Below, one piece after another: positions 27,201 to 38,800 of a stretch of 64,000 nucleotides of DNA. The translations under genes and the position numbers were made by a program. Positions within the stretch are counted from its first letter, which is position 1. Every line of letters begins with the position of its first letter. The notes beneath the pieces are model-generated. The model was given only the letters and a program-made list of their open reading frames with translations. It was not told the DNA's origin and did not search any database. The DNA is from Casuarius casuarius (taxonomy: Eukaryota; Chordata; Aves; Casuariiformes; Casuariidae), in the NCBI GenBank assembly GCA_003342895.1, contig PTFA01000081.1, forward strand, positions 2,031,763 to 2,095,762, in the 5' to 3' direction.

Positions 27201-29489
27201 AGTTGTCAGAAGATTATCTTCTGATGTACTACTATAGCAGTACCTTTTTAACTGGTTACTTGCCAAACTAGTTCCACAAACACACACTTTTATTTATTAT
27301 ATTGAAGGGGAAAGTAATTCCTTACAGCAACTATAAAAAACATTGAGATTATGCCAGTACAGAAAATCTATACCTAGTATTTCTTCTATCCACCACATCA
27401 AATGGAGGGAGGGACGTGCACTTCGCATGTATGGTGCTCCTCACCTTGCAGAACTAATGACTGCCTGCTTTATGCGAGCACTCCTATTAGCAATTACTCA
27501 GCAAAATCAAATCCAACCCTATTATCCACATAAGCACTCAAATGACTACAGCCAGTTGCTTTACACACACAAGAAAGACTCTGAATTCATATAACAGAAG
27601 ACAAACATACCACACCTTACTGTGCAATCCACTGTAAATGAACTGGCCATTGTGTTTCTCTGAAAGCACAAGTTCGCATGCTTTTTAACATAGACAAGTA
27701 GAAAACTGTGAACATAGATTAAAACTTAGCCATCTTGTCAGTGTTGTTAGAGTTAAGATAGTTATGTTTTCTGCAATAACATGTTACATACATTGATATC
27801 CATACTGAATTAACTTTAGCAGACATGTTTCTATTGTACTCTTGCACACACGTCTTAATGTTCGTCTTGCTTGTCAATGGCAATTAGAACCATTTCCTCC
27901 AACTTAACTGGTAGTTTTGTGACAAATGGAACAAAGAATGAAATGGAAGAGATGGCTGTATCATTTGACAACTCCAAAAACACAACATATAGAGTCTGAA
28001 GGGTACCATAAAAAGATATCACAGCAATAATCAGCTTTTCTTGAACTTGAAAGGGTCTTATAACAAAAACAAGAAAATTACTCCAAAATAGTATGGAAAT
28101 ATTTTAGGATAATGTTTAGTCCTAATTTAATTCTCAAGTTTTGTTCTTTCTCCTCACTATCTTTGTACGTAGGCATGAAAACACATCATAAGTGCAGATC
28201 CAAGTTTACTTTTATTCCACACAACTCCCTGTCACTTCCTTCTGTGGAAATACCAGTATCAACTACTGAGACACAAAATCCAATTTAGAGTTTCATAGGA
28301 AAACAAAGCTGTATTACCTAATAGTATTTTTTTTTTTACATCTTTTTTTACCCTATTTCTTTCTGCTGCCCTCATGTGAAATCTCAAAGGTGGTATAAAG
28401 GTTCCCATCACCTGTAATTCAACCTGCCAAATAGCTGCAATAGAGTAAGGTATTTTGCCAAGAATGAACCATGAAAGATGAGATTTTGAAACAGGTAATG
28501 GATTTTCCAAATCCAAACCAGTAGCTCAGAACTGTACAAAGCTTTGAACTGACAACGAACTCCAGAGTGGGAAGTTATATTGCCATTAGAGGCTATTTCT
28601 CTGTGCCCTTCATCACAAGAGAGGAAATTCTCAGTGCAAGTGAATCAAAATACAGGTTGAAGGTTCTGCCAAGCTATTCGTCTCCATCTTTTATGATTCA
28701 TCCTTCAAAACTCAAGTGTCACACTGGTGTCCTGGCTCAGGACCTTTAGCCTGTCTTGGACGCTGTCCTGTTTTAGTGCTCTAAAATACAGAGCAGCCCA
28801 AGTCAAATTACAGTTGCCTCTTTAGGAACAGAAGAAAAAAAAAAGACACAAGAACCCCCAAACCCACAAGCAACCAAACTATACTTTGAAAGACGATTTT
28901 CAGACGATGCGGCGCCTCTTTGGCTAGCAGCAGCGCATACTCCCGAGGAGAAACACGTATCTTTGGAGCAGCCGCAGCACTCCCTGCTTCGAGGGGTCGT
29001 GCACCCAGCCGGGTGAGGCAGCCAGCCCCAGAGCAGGCACCGCGCTCACCGAACCGGGCACTTCTGGACCACACGCTGTTTTTGCGCCCGCGTTTGCTTG
29101 AGGAGAGGCGCAGCACCGCTGGGAAGGCGCGCGGGGCAGCGACCAGGAGGGGGGAAACCGCGGCTGTCTCCTGCCCGCCCGCAGCACGGGACGAGGGGCC
29201 AGGCCTGGGGCGGGCAGGCCCGCTCGCCGCAGCCCGCCAGGCGCCGGCCGAGCCGCAGGGCCGCGGCGGGGCCCGCCCCTACCTTGGGGTAGGTGTGCAG
29301 GGAGTAGGTCAGCTGGCAGGCGCGGTGACACGACGCCGTGTTGCCCAGCACGGAGTCGAAAGCCTCGGAGGAGCCCGGGGGAGGCGGCGGCGGCGGCGGC
29401 GGCGGCGGCCCGGCCGCCCGGGCGCAGCCGCCGGCCAGCAGCACCACGGCGAGAGGCAGGCAGAGCAGACCGCCCCGCCGCGCCGCCAT
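21286..29489 (-). CDS. TMEM59: Transmembrane protein 59 (Golgi/endosomal glycoprotein)
   Basis: Eight exons on the minus strand: 29489-29283, 26633-26528, 24401-24307, 24113-23961, 23685-23601, 23256-23172, 22345-22237 and 21441-21286. They total 996 bases and 331 residues; human is 323. A signal peptide (about 1-26) is followed by an 11-residue proline run, then the conserved ectodomain (EAFDSVLGNTASCHRACQLT) with paired-cysteine motifs and an N-glycosylation sequon at N96. The invariant core includes CTEAYSQSDEQYACHLGCQN and a FITSSWTFYLQADDGKIVIF stretch. One membrane helix spans about 248-270. The cytoplasmic tail (KLSIYGDLEYMNEQKMNKYP) is the region reported in mammals to bind ATG16L1. 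Known roles are in Golgi glycosylation and trafficking and in endosomal LC3 labelling. It is divergent with TCEANC2. Exons 5 and 6 (luminal linker) diverge most from human. Confidence 0.96.
23558..23586. repeat. (CA)n microsatellite
   Basis: A CA dinucleotide run interrupted by TGTA, in TMEM59 intron 5 just beside the exon 5 donor (23600/23601). It could be length-polymorphic. Confidence 0.75.
26699..26745. repeat. Polypyrimidine run with G-run
   Basis: A T/C-rich run followed by GGGGGG in TMEM59 intron 1, about 70 bases from the exon 2 acceptor. Read on the minus strand it is C-rich then purine-rich, so it is not the acceptor tract itself. It looks like plain low complexity. Confidence 0.6.
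29376..29408 (-). repeat. GGC/GCC triplet repeat encoding polyproline in TMEM59
   Basis: A near-pure GGC array on the plus strand reads as eleven consecutive proline codons (residues 28-38) just after the predicted signal peptide of TMEM59. The human protein has no comparable run as I remember it. Repeats of this kind are often length-variable and error-prone in assembly. Confidence 0.85.
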
Positions 29490-29493
29490 CTTC
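29483..29493 (-). promoter_or_regulatory. YY1-type AAGATGGCGGC over the TMEM59 start codon
   Basis: The minus-strand sequence AAGATGGCGGC spans the TMEM59 ATG and matches the extended YY1 consensus. YY1 sites at or just downstream of the transcription start, overlapping the first codons, are common in housekeeping genes. The same element occurs at 58038 in front of MRPL37. Confidence 0.6.
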
Positions 29494-29705
29494 GTCCTCC
29501 TCCTCCCGCAGCGCCCCGGCCGGGCGGGGCGGGGCGCTGTTAGAGTCTCGCGAGACTACCGGCGCGGCGCGGCGCGGCGCCTGCTGGGAGATGTAGTCCG
29601 CGCCGCGGGGCGAGGCCGGGCACCCCACGGGGCCGCGCCGCGGGCGGGAACTACCCGGCGGAAGGGGCGGGGCGTCGCCGGCTTCCGGCGGGGGGCGGGG
29701 CGGGC
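29490..29705. promoter_or_regulatory. Bidirectional CpG promoter, TMEM59 / TCEANC2
   Basis: Only 216 bases separate the two divergent ATG codons, inside a strong CpG island (about 28.9-30.0 kb) with no TATA box. Visible motifs are the palindrome TCTCGCGAGA at 29546-29555, a ZNF143-type site at 29582-29597 (minus strand ACTACATCTCCCAGCA), several GGGCGG Sp1-type boxes, and an ETS-type CTTCCGG at 29682-29688 just before the TCEANC2 ATG. The layout suggests co-regulated housekeeping expression. Confidence 0.85.
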
Positions 29706-32700
29706 ATGGACCGCTTCGTGGTGCGCGGGGCCCGCGCCGCCGGGCGCCCCCGCGGGGCCGCCGCTGTCACCGCCTACCGGCAGGTCACGCTCGAGTCCCT
29801 CAAGGCAGGTGACCGGGCGGGCTGCGCCCTGGGCGGGGGGGGCGGAGGCGGGCCTTCCCTCGGGGTGAGCGGAGGCCCCCGCGCGGGGCGGGCTGAGGGG
29901 GCCGCGGGCCTCGCAGGCCCCGGGAGCGGGTTCCGGGCGGCGGCGGGGCGGCGCAGCAAAGCCCGAAGGCCGCTCCGGGCCCGCGCGGGGATTCACGCGT
30001 GGTTTCCACTCTTGGCTGAGATCTGTAACACTTGCTGTTAAGTGCCCTGAGTTTGGCAGAACAAGATTAAATATCTTACTTTGCCTTCTGCTTCCGTCCT
30101 GATTTGCAGGAGGGCGCTGATCTCACGCAAGCACCCATCGTTCTGGACTGTCATGTCCTCTGCGCTCTGGTGCGTGTTGTCATCAATAACTCGTGTGTCA
30201 AAGCAGTCCCATTAACCGAGGAGAAGCCAATGTCTTTATTTGTAAGAAGAATATTCCACTTTCCTAATGACTTTTCTCTTTTTCAGAGAGTTGTGGTTGT
30301 GGAAGACATAAAACGATGGAAATCTATGCTTGAGCTTCCAGGGCAACCAAAGGAGAATCTGATTGAAGCTTTGGAGGAGCTGAAAAAGAAAATACCTTCC
30401 AAGGAAGTGTTACTTTCAACAAAAATAGGTACGTTTTGTTGTCTGATCTAGAGCGTGAGTATTAGACTGTCTTGCATCTTTTGCTGCTTGGATTGCCAGT
30501 ACAAAAGACACTAGCTCACAGGTTTTTCTTTTAAGAAAAGAGTGTAGAGGTGATTTTGTAGCAGTGGTCTCGAAAGGTTTGTCTAGTCACTGAATAAAAA
30601 ATTATTGGTGTTCAACCTGCAGTTTTCATAACTCATACTGAAAAAAGTCAGCACTCCTATAATTCCTCCCAGAAGGTTGCCTGCTTGTTAACAAATACTG
30701 CATCGCTCCTTCTGTGGCAGAATTTCTGAGATCTTCACAGGCAGCTCTCTGTGTTGTTCCTTCTGCTGCCATCTCCTGGGGGCATGGCAGAGCGCTCCCT
30801 TGCAGTCTGAGACGGGCCTTTCCATTAGACCTGGCTGAATCCTCCAAACGTGCAAGAATTCTCCTCACGATGGCCAAGAAGTGCTTAGTGCGTCCTCACG
30901 CTGAGAAATCCCCAGCGGACAGGCAGCTCCAGGCAAATATCACAGCCCTATTCCTGAGCACTTTCCACAGGACTTGGGGGGAGGAATGATGTGAGATCGC
31001 ATGTACCCTGCCTTTCCTGTCTATGAAGATCATACGTGGCACAGAGCATCCAAAGTATCCCGAAGCGAGAGAAGGTCATTCTGGCCTTTGTTTGCCATTA
31101 GAGCAGCTGCATCTCTATTCAAAGAGCCCTCCTTGCCTTGGAAAAGAAGATGGGATCTGCCTCTTTCTTCTTACTTCTGAATTGTCATTTAGTTTGCCAT
31201 CTTCAGCTCATTCAGCCTTTTCCTGGGATTTTTCTCGGTGCTTGCCTGAACACTGCTGGGCTCTAAGAAAGCCACAGAAGACTAACAGTGACATCTTCTG
31301 GCCAGTAGTGTTACCGCTGGGCAGACACTGCCACTAGTGTGACCAGCCAGTGGGTCAGAAAAATATCCAGTTGGAAAAGGATCCTTTCTATTTCCTTTCA
31401 GAGGAAAGTCTCTTTGCACTAGCAGGCCCCGGTGTAGTACCTGGGGTGTCGGTAGGCTGAACAGATTACTCATGTCAATTGGAAAGATTCTGCTTGGAGA
31501 TGCCATGATGTTCTCATGTTAAAACACTATAAACATCACTAGCCATATCTACTTCCTTAAGGTTTTCTTTGTTTCTAAAAAAAAGGAAAAGAAAAAAAAA
31601 ATTCCTTCTAGACCAATCTTGCAACATTTGCATCAGATGTAGTATCTGTCTAGAAATGTATGTAGCCCTGTATTATGTGTCTTTCCACACCTTAGTGACT
31701 TGGAAGAGTAATTTTCACATGAATAACTCAATTGCTTGGTAATTGCTCAAGCAGAAATCACAGAAGGCTTGAGGTTGGAAAGGACCTCTGGAGATTATCT
31801 AGTCCAACTCCCCTGCTCAAGCAGGGTCAGCTAGAGCAGGTTATCCAGGACCGTGGCCCACTGGGGTTTGAACATCTTCAAGGATAGAGGCTCCACAACC
31901 TCTCTGGGCAACCTGCTCCAGTGCTCAGTCACCGTCGAAGTAAAAAAGTTTTTGCTTGTATTCAGGTGGAACTTCCTGTGTTCCAGTTTGTGCCTGTTGC
32001 CTCTTGTCCTGTCACTGGGCACCACTGGAAAGAGTCTGGCTCAATCTTTACACCCTCCCTTCAGATATTTATACACATTGATAAGGTCCCCCTTGAGCCT
32101 GCTCTTCTCCAGGCTAACCAGTCCTCGCTCTCTCAGCCTCTTCTCATGACAGGTGCTCCAGTCCCATAATCATCTTAGTGGCCCTTCACTGGACTTGCTC
32201 CAGTATCTCCATATCTGACTTGTACTGGAGAGCCCAGAACTGGACGCAGCACTCCAGACGTGGCCTCACCAGGGCTCTGCAGGAATCACTGCAGAAGTCA
32301 ACAAATAAGAACTTTAGGGTTTGCTCCTCGTGATTTCATATTTACATTTGTGCCTGTGCTTTGGTTATTTTGCTGACACTGTCTGAATTACAAATACGTG
32401 TGGCTACTTTAGCTCCACTGTAACTTCACTTTCGTCTGTTATATTTTTTCCACCTACGAAAGCTGAATGAGCTGTTGCTGTTTTCCAGGTCACACAGTGA
32501 ATAAGATGCGCAAACATTCAGATCACGATGTGGCCAGCCTTGCAAAGGATGTTTACACGGAGTGGCGAACTTTCATCAAAGACCATTCAAACAGACCCTC
32601 AATAGAAGTCAGGAGTGATCCCAAGACTGAGGTTTTCAGAAAGAATGCGCGGAAGCTGCTTTGCAAAGCCCTGGATCTAGAGGTAGTCTTCGGGTCCACT

Positions 32701-34763
32701 TGTCTTTGGCTGAAAGAGTAACTTCCTATAAGAACAAGTTAGACAAACCTTTTTCAGACACAGTTACTATAAATCTGATCCTGCCTGCAGGGTGGGGAGG
32801 AGGCTAGATGACCTGTTCCTGTTTTCTGTGATTCTCTGCCTGTCTGTATTTATAAGGAGCTTTGTTCTTAAGGTAGATCTTTTTTGTTCTTGACCAAGTG
32901 AACATATTTATTTTAAGTGAGGTGTGTATTGCTCTCATTTACGTAGCTAGCGAAGGGGACAGTTGCCATATCTACTAGTCCATATATGGCTAGGCCATAT
33001 AAGAGAAGAAGGAAGTTAGTCGAACATACAGTTTTCTCTGCTACTTATCAGCTGCGAAAGCAACACTGGGACCTTTTAGATGTTATGTATTTAAATAATT
33101 AAGCATTTGTAAATTGAAATCTATTGCAAAAACATAAAGGCAGGGTTGATAGTATATAAAGTGGTGCTAAATACCATATCCCTCTGGTATCTTTATGTAA
33201 ACAAACAGGGTTTGCTGCAAGGCTTAATGATCAGTTTGCTTGCTCTGTGAAACTCTGTAATAATTATCATTTAGTTTATTCATTAATTATCCTTTAAATT
33301 GCAAGTCAAGTGGTAGGCACTCAAGAGTTTCAGAGCAAAGTTAGGAAGCTATGTGTTGTCAGCCGTGAAAACAACCTCTTCAACTTCTAGTCCTTCTGGA
33401 CTGAGGCAGAGCAAAAGGATGGGTTGCTGTGGGAAGGTCTCAGAATGATTTTAGGGAGAGCTGACCTTTCCACGCTGCTGGTCAAGTCCAGTTTTTGGGA
33501 AGTGTGCCTGTGCATAGTGATGAAGTCTGAATCTATGGGACATGATGGATATGGTATCACCCTAAAACAAATGGTATTAGGTAAGGCAGGACCAGGCAGA
33601 ATCCCCTGTGAACAGGACTCATCTGAAAGTGCGGCGAGGAACTGCTCCTCTGGCTTGCAGCTACCACCATATGTGCAAACAAAGTTTACATCAGCAGGAT
33701 GAACAGCATGTATAAGCAGGGGAGCCACAGAGGCCCAGCAAATGGAAAGCAGAGACACCTGAGAAAGGCTGATAGAAAGAGGAAGGGAGAATGGGGCTGA
33801 AGGATACAAAAGGGCTTCTAGTGCAGCCCAAGAGAGGGGCAAATTAAGTGAGGGGTAGCAAAAAGAGAATAGAAGAGGGCAAAGGACTTGTAAGAATACT
33901 ACCTGGCATGCTGGAATCTCCAGTATGCAAAAGCATGGGAGATTCCCAGTCAAAAAAGGCAGAACTGAAATTAAAACCCTTTCTTGATGGGCAAGGGATT
34001 TTTTTTTCCTAAGCTGTGCTAAATTACGGGTTTTGGCGCATGTTGAAGCAATAACTACATAACTAACATTTAGCAAATCCCTTTTCAGCATTCTTAATTA
34101 CACCTCCTTCCACACACACAGAGCCCACATTTCCCTTTATAGCACCAGGCAGAGTTGCCAAGTGTTTGGCATGTCTTAGGATTGCCATTAGAACTGAGTT
34201 TAAAATAGTATCCAAGGTGCCTTATATCAGCAAGATCAAAAGTAAGCTTTATGGAGACAGTGCGGTGTAGCTTATAATTGCAGTTGAACTTGATCCCCAA
34301 AGCTAGTTGCAGATTAGTTTCCTGTTGTGATGGCAAAGTACTGCCACCCAGCTGGAGACATGAATGTGTTCCCTGCTACTGACCACATTGCCTTGTTCCT
34401 TAATTGCTAGGGTGGAATTAAATTGCTCTTCCTGTTTCACTTGTGATGGGAAGTAGATTTCCTTGAATCTAAGCTGATTAATGAAGAAACGCTGAAAAGC
34501 ACCAAACTCCAACTTCAGTCAGTTGGTCTCCTTATTAAATGTAAAGATCTAATTTTATACTTTGCTGTTTTCAGATTGATCACCCACTGGCTGAAAATAT
34601 TGAGCGGGAAGCTTTTCATCTCTCTTCCCGTCTCATCAGTGCACCGTATCGCAGAATGGTGCGAGCTCTTGTCTTCTCATTAAAGCACAAACCTGAAATC
34701 CGAGCAGAAGTCAAGACTGGCACGCTCACTGTCCCTGCGTTTGTACAGAGCCATAAAAAGTGA
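29706..34763 (+). CDS. TCEANC2: TFIIS N-terminal and central domain-containing protein 2
   Basis: Four coding exons: 29706-29804, 30287-30428, 32489-32682 and 34575-34763. They total 624 bases and 207 residues; human is 208. A short variable N-terminus (MDRFVVRG...) leads into the TFIIS N-terminal (LW/TND) helical bundle at about residues 27-105, with [17 protein letters not shown] and [15 protein letters not shown]. The TFIIS central-domain-like region follows at about 110-200, with [24 protein letters not shown] and [10 protein letters not shown]. The C-terminal zinc ribbon of true TFIIS is absent, as in the family, so it lacks the acidic hairpin needed for transcript cleavage. It is probably nuclear and associated with elongation machinery; this is inferred from the domains. 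Keeping the conserved arginine at the exon 1/2 junction requires a GC donor at 29805. The gene is divergent from TMEM59. Confidence 0.93.
31745..32286 (-). mobile_element. CR1 LINE 3' fragment
   Basis: About 540 bases typical of the 3' part of an avian CR1 retroposon, inverted relative to TCEANC2 and within its intron 2. Recognisable blocks on the plus strand are ggttggaaaggacctctgg, tctagtccaactcccctgct, aacctctctgggcaacctg, a ttgtcctgtcactgggcacc stretch and gagcccagaactggacgcag. It contains only the extreme 3' end of the reverse-transcriptase ORF, is 5'-truncated as usual, and cannot move by itself. Confidence 0.9.
32745..32845 (+). mobile_element. Eroded CR1-like 3' end
   Basis: The sequence gatcctgcctgcagggtggg followed by gaggctagatgacc and ttctgtgattctctg resembles a decayed, sense-oriented CR1 3' terminus, including a trace of the terminal TTCTGTGATTCTGTG repeat. 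It starts about 60 bases after TCEANC2 exon 3. Divergence is high, so assignment is tentative. Confidence 0.5.
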
Positions 34764-35668
34764 GGTGGCGTGCCTGATGCTGAATGAGTACGTCGTGTGC
34801 CTGCATCTCTGCAGAACTGGGAACCCTTTCCGTCTTAGAAGCGCAGAAGTGCTGACAGTGCAGCTCACTTGGCACCGCCATACGAACAGGACCACGGAAG
34901 ACAGGAGCCAGTAATGATGAAAGTGGTGCTGTAAATCTGACTTGGTGGAAATCTATGTGGGCTCCTTGCAAGCAAAGTTTCTTCTACTACGCTGTATATT
35001 TTCCTGCTACAAAGCCACCTTTGCTGACTCACATGTTTCTCACTTCTACCACAGTTTGTCATACCTCAGTTTGGCTCCATTCCTGACATGCATCTTCAGG
35101 CGTAAGCATAAAGGAGCAGCTCTGTGCTGTGGTGGTAGAAATACTGGGAATTCCGAGTGATTACTGCAAGTGAGGAGATTGCCAGCGGATAACCGCGTAC
35201 TCTTCTTAGGGCTAAATCAGCCGTATCTGCTGCAGCTTGGTTCTGAATGGGGCAAAAAATGGCCAGCTGACTTCCCTTTGCTGCATCCTTCCCTTTGCTC
35301 CCTTTTCCAAAGTTGGACACAAAATGGGTTTCAGTAACTTGCTATCCATCATTCTGTAGCCTCAGTGACCTAAAAATTGAGGGCATTTTCTGAAGCTCTG
35401 GGGTGAAAATCAAAACTCCCTGGAATATAGGTGCTATCTAATGCCTCTCTGCTATTTAATGAATAGCTCACTCAAACTTCTATACCTCATTCATGATTTA
35501 AATGTGGTGCTTGTTTGTACTGTAACATGAAAAAAACCTTGAAATTTCTAAATATAATGAGCTGGTAAGGAAAATACTCCTTATAGCAGCTTTTTTTCCC
35601 TCCAAAAGGAACGAATACTTCAGAATGATTGTATAAACAAATTTAAGCAACAAAAAAACAGAACCAGA

Positions 35669-35674
35669 AATAAA
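35669..35674 (+). terminator. TCEANC2 poly(A) signal AATAAA (first)
   Basis: AATAAAAG about 0.9 kb after the TCEANC2 stop. A second AATAAAAG follows at 35798-35803. The two probably give alternative 3' ends. Confidence 0.5.
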
Positions 35675-35797
35675 AGTTATTAAACACTGGAAATCTGGCC
35701 TTTCATTTTTTACTCTGATTTCTTTAGTGCCACAAGTCATCTTGTGGCTCCCTATTATTAAGGCTGTGACAGGCACAGTCTTTTTCTATTGATAGGC

Positions 35798-35803
35798 AAT
35801 AAA
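35798..35803 (+). terminator. TCEANC2 poly(A) signal AATAAA (second)
   Basis: AATAAAAGTACTG followed by a stretch that includes tgtctgttc, 129 bases beyond the first candidate. Choice between the two needs transcript 3' ends. Confidence 0.45.
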
Positions 35804-35829
35804 AGTACTGTCTGTTCACAAACCATTTT

Positions 35830-38800
35830 CTGAGATCAACCTATCAGGGTAGAGAGCGCCAAATACTGGGATGAGTGAAACTTGCCTCTTAGCAGTTGTG
35901 GGAATTGAAGTCTAGTATACCACTAGGAAGAGTCTTTTGATAAGTTGTGGTCAGCACTCTTATCTCCAAAGAGTCACCTGAGGACAAATAATGCAGTGGG
36001 ACACCTATGAATTAGTCTTTATTCAGATCTTCATCCTAAAATGGTGACGGCATGTGGTTATGTTATACCTTTTTCCTGGACACTAAAAGCTAAAGAAGCA
36101 CCCCAAATTTGACTGGAGTATTGAATTCTAAATTTCATTAGATATTTGCAGGTTCTCCTAAGAACAGGTAAACACTGTTGTGTTTGCAGTTAATTCAGAA
36201 CTGCTTGGGCCGGTGCAAGGCTGTTGTTACTGTACACACAGGGAAGGTATCTTCAGACAGCTGACTCCTCTGAAAACAGCGACGTGCTGGCTGAGCCTGG
36301 ACGTACAGACATTTCACTTGTAGACAGTTAAAGACAGGTGTGCTGGAAACAATATGGGACTGAGGCAGAAACTGATAGATATGCTCATCATGACTGTGCA
36401 GATAATATGTCAGTGAAGACTTAACACTTGATAACTGGGCTCTAGCAAGGGACATGAAAACCCACGACTTATTTCTTACAAATAATCAGATCCATTTCCC
36501 CCTTAAATAACCTCAAACTGCATAGCCATAAATGAATTCCTGTATCCTGGACTGTTACAAAAGGGGTTCAAGATCCATGAGCATTTTAGGCTTTGCTTCC
36601 AGAACCGCGATGCCAAGACCTGCTGTATTTATTTTCAGCTTTGTGTTGCTGCTGCTAGGCTGAGTTTTCTGTTTTGGGGTAACATCTGTGAGAAGCAAAA
36701 ATCCTGAAAATAAGGAACTACTGGTCCGAGCGAAAGCCAAGCCAGAAGAATTTCCCGCACGGATCATACACACTAGGAGAGCTTTGCCCTATCCAAACAC
36801 ACGCTGTAGCATGGCCAATTTATGCTGTGCTGTGCATTGGTTTGCAGGACTGCGACCTAGGGGAGAGACTAATGACTGCCTGAAACTGCTTGAGATGCAC
36901 AGCGCGGGTAACGCTTGAGACAGCACGATTGCTGCCTGTAAGTGAACTGCTCTGGAGAAACGGCAGTTCTCCGAGAACAGCTGCTTGGTGAAAGCCACTT
37001 GTTTGTTACGGTTTAGCTCTGGGAACCGAGATAGGGAAGGCAGTGTGGGTTCTAATTTTTTTTTCCTAATCTTTTATTAGTAAACAATCTGGTGGAAGTG
37101 ATGCCATTCATGACACAGCACTGCAAAATTTAAAAGCGAGAGCAACATAGCTATAAACAAGGGCATAATATGGCCCAGAAGCTCTCCGTGGTGTTTGTGA
37201 TACGTGGAGGAATGGGAAGAGAGGGGGGAATTCCAGCCTTGCACTCAGGGTGTATTTAGAAAAACCAAAACCTGACCACATCCTGGTATTTGCTCATTAC
37301 TTTTCTAAGCGGTGCAAGCCAAAAGAGATAGCAGACGTTGTCAGCAGGCAGGTCCGAGAACCATTTGCTGTAATTTTACAACCCGTCCAAACACTACCTG
37401 GGATTCACATGAGCCGAGCGTTGCCTTCCCGAGCCTGCGGTACGTGTGGAACAACCTCTTGGAGCTAAGTGTGAGCTCTTCTGCTCCACACAAACTGCAA
37501 TCTCAGTCCTATGCCATCGGACTTTGTTCAAGCTCTACCACACCCATCTTTTTTAAGTGACTTTTTCCATGTCCTCTCCCGGGCTCTGACACCTTTCTTT
37601 GAGCAAACTTTGGGGAAGCGATTGTTTTTGTTTATTTGATCTATTTTGCATGCTTTCAGCTCTCCAAGGCATGCACTGCAGAGCAGATTTTTGGGGGGCT
37701 TCATTCTCAGTGTGTGCTGAATATTTTTCTTTTGGGAATTAACTTCAGAGAAGCAGGGTTACTGCACACCTGGAGAAAACTCAGACTCTCATAATTTCCC
37801 TTTGTTTAATCCCTAATATTTTCTTCACAACTTATTTTCAAAGGGACTTAAGTGTATAGTTGCAGCTTGATGTTAAAGCTGGAAGTAAAAATTGGGATGA
37901 ATATTCACAGACTGAGCTTTGCATAAAACTGACTGTCTGGGGGAACTAGAAAAGATCCCTGAGGCTTGGGCTTGAGAACTGCAGCACAGGAGGAAATGCA
38001 GCAATAAGAGCAGAGGTGGGGACACAAGAGAGTGGTTTAAGGAGAAAACCAGAAAGAAAGGTGGGGAAGGAAGACAAAAGCAACGAGAAGAAATAGCAAC
38101 AGGCCAAAATAGCGCTTAATTTTCCCACGGAGTGATGCTAAATGTGACACGGGGATGCTCAAGTGTTTAATCACTCAATATAGACCAGATTTCCCCTCTT
38201 CGTGGAGCCTCCCTGTTGATAACAGTACATGTGCGAGGGTGGCCGGGGGACCTGCACAACTGCATTTATTTGAGCCTCAGGTTAGCGTCCGAATGAGTTT
38301 GTTACTCCTCAAACAGAAGCCAAGCATGGCCAAGCATTCATCATTGCCTGTCCCGCCAAGTGCAANCTGGTAGGGAGAGTGGAGGCTTGTGGTTAAAGCA
38401 ATGGCCAAAAGGCTATCTGGTCTTGAAAGCCCTTGAAATGCAGTCTCCGTTCAGGTTTTTCCGGGGCCTTAGGTCAGTTATGGCTCAACNGTTCACAAAT
38501 GCAGCCTCTCTGGAGAGGGCTTTGTGCTGGGCCAGGGTGGGCTTGCAGGTGTAACATCAGCACAGGTACCTGAGCTCTTGTCTTCACACTGGGGAAACCC
38601 TTTCAGATTAAAAAGAAGGATGAAGACGTCAGCGGTGGCTCCCTTTGTGCTACATGTCTCCAGCCTGGTGCCTTTGNGATAGCTGGTTCCTTTTTCACAG
38701 AGGAAACATTAAACCAAGGAGGCACCCAGTCTGGAGGAAAGATTCTTCTTTTCTCCTTTTTTTTTCATATTAAGCCCAGCCCACAAATTTCTTTCAGCAG

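Noticed and set aside
28924..29628. 234-codon minus-strand open frame overlapping TMEM59 exon 1
   Set aside because: It is a shifted-frame shadow of exon 1 and of CpG-island sequence. The real frame starts at 29489 and matches TMEM59.
30104..30451. Separate 115-codon gene in TCEANC2 intron 1
   Set aside because: Its second half is TCEANC2 exon 2 in the true frame. The upstream part is better treated as a possible alternative exon extension.
33387..34091. 234-codon minus-strand open frame in TCEANC2 intron 3
   Set aside because: No family resemblance, no splice or promoter support, and ordinary intronic composition.
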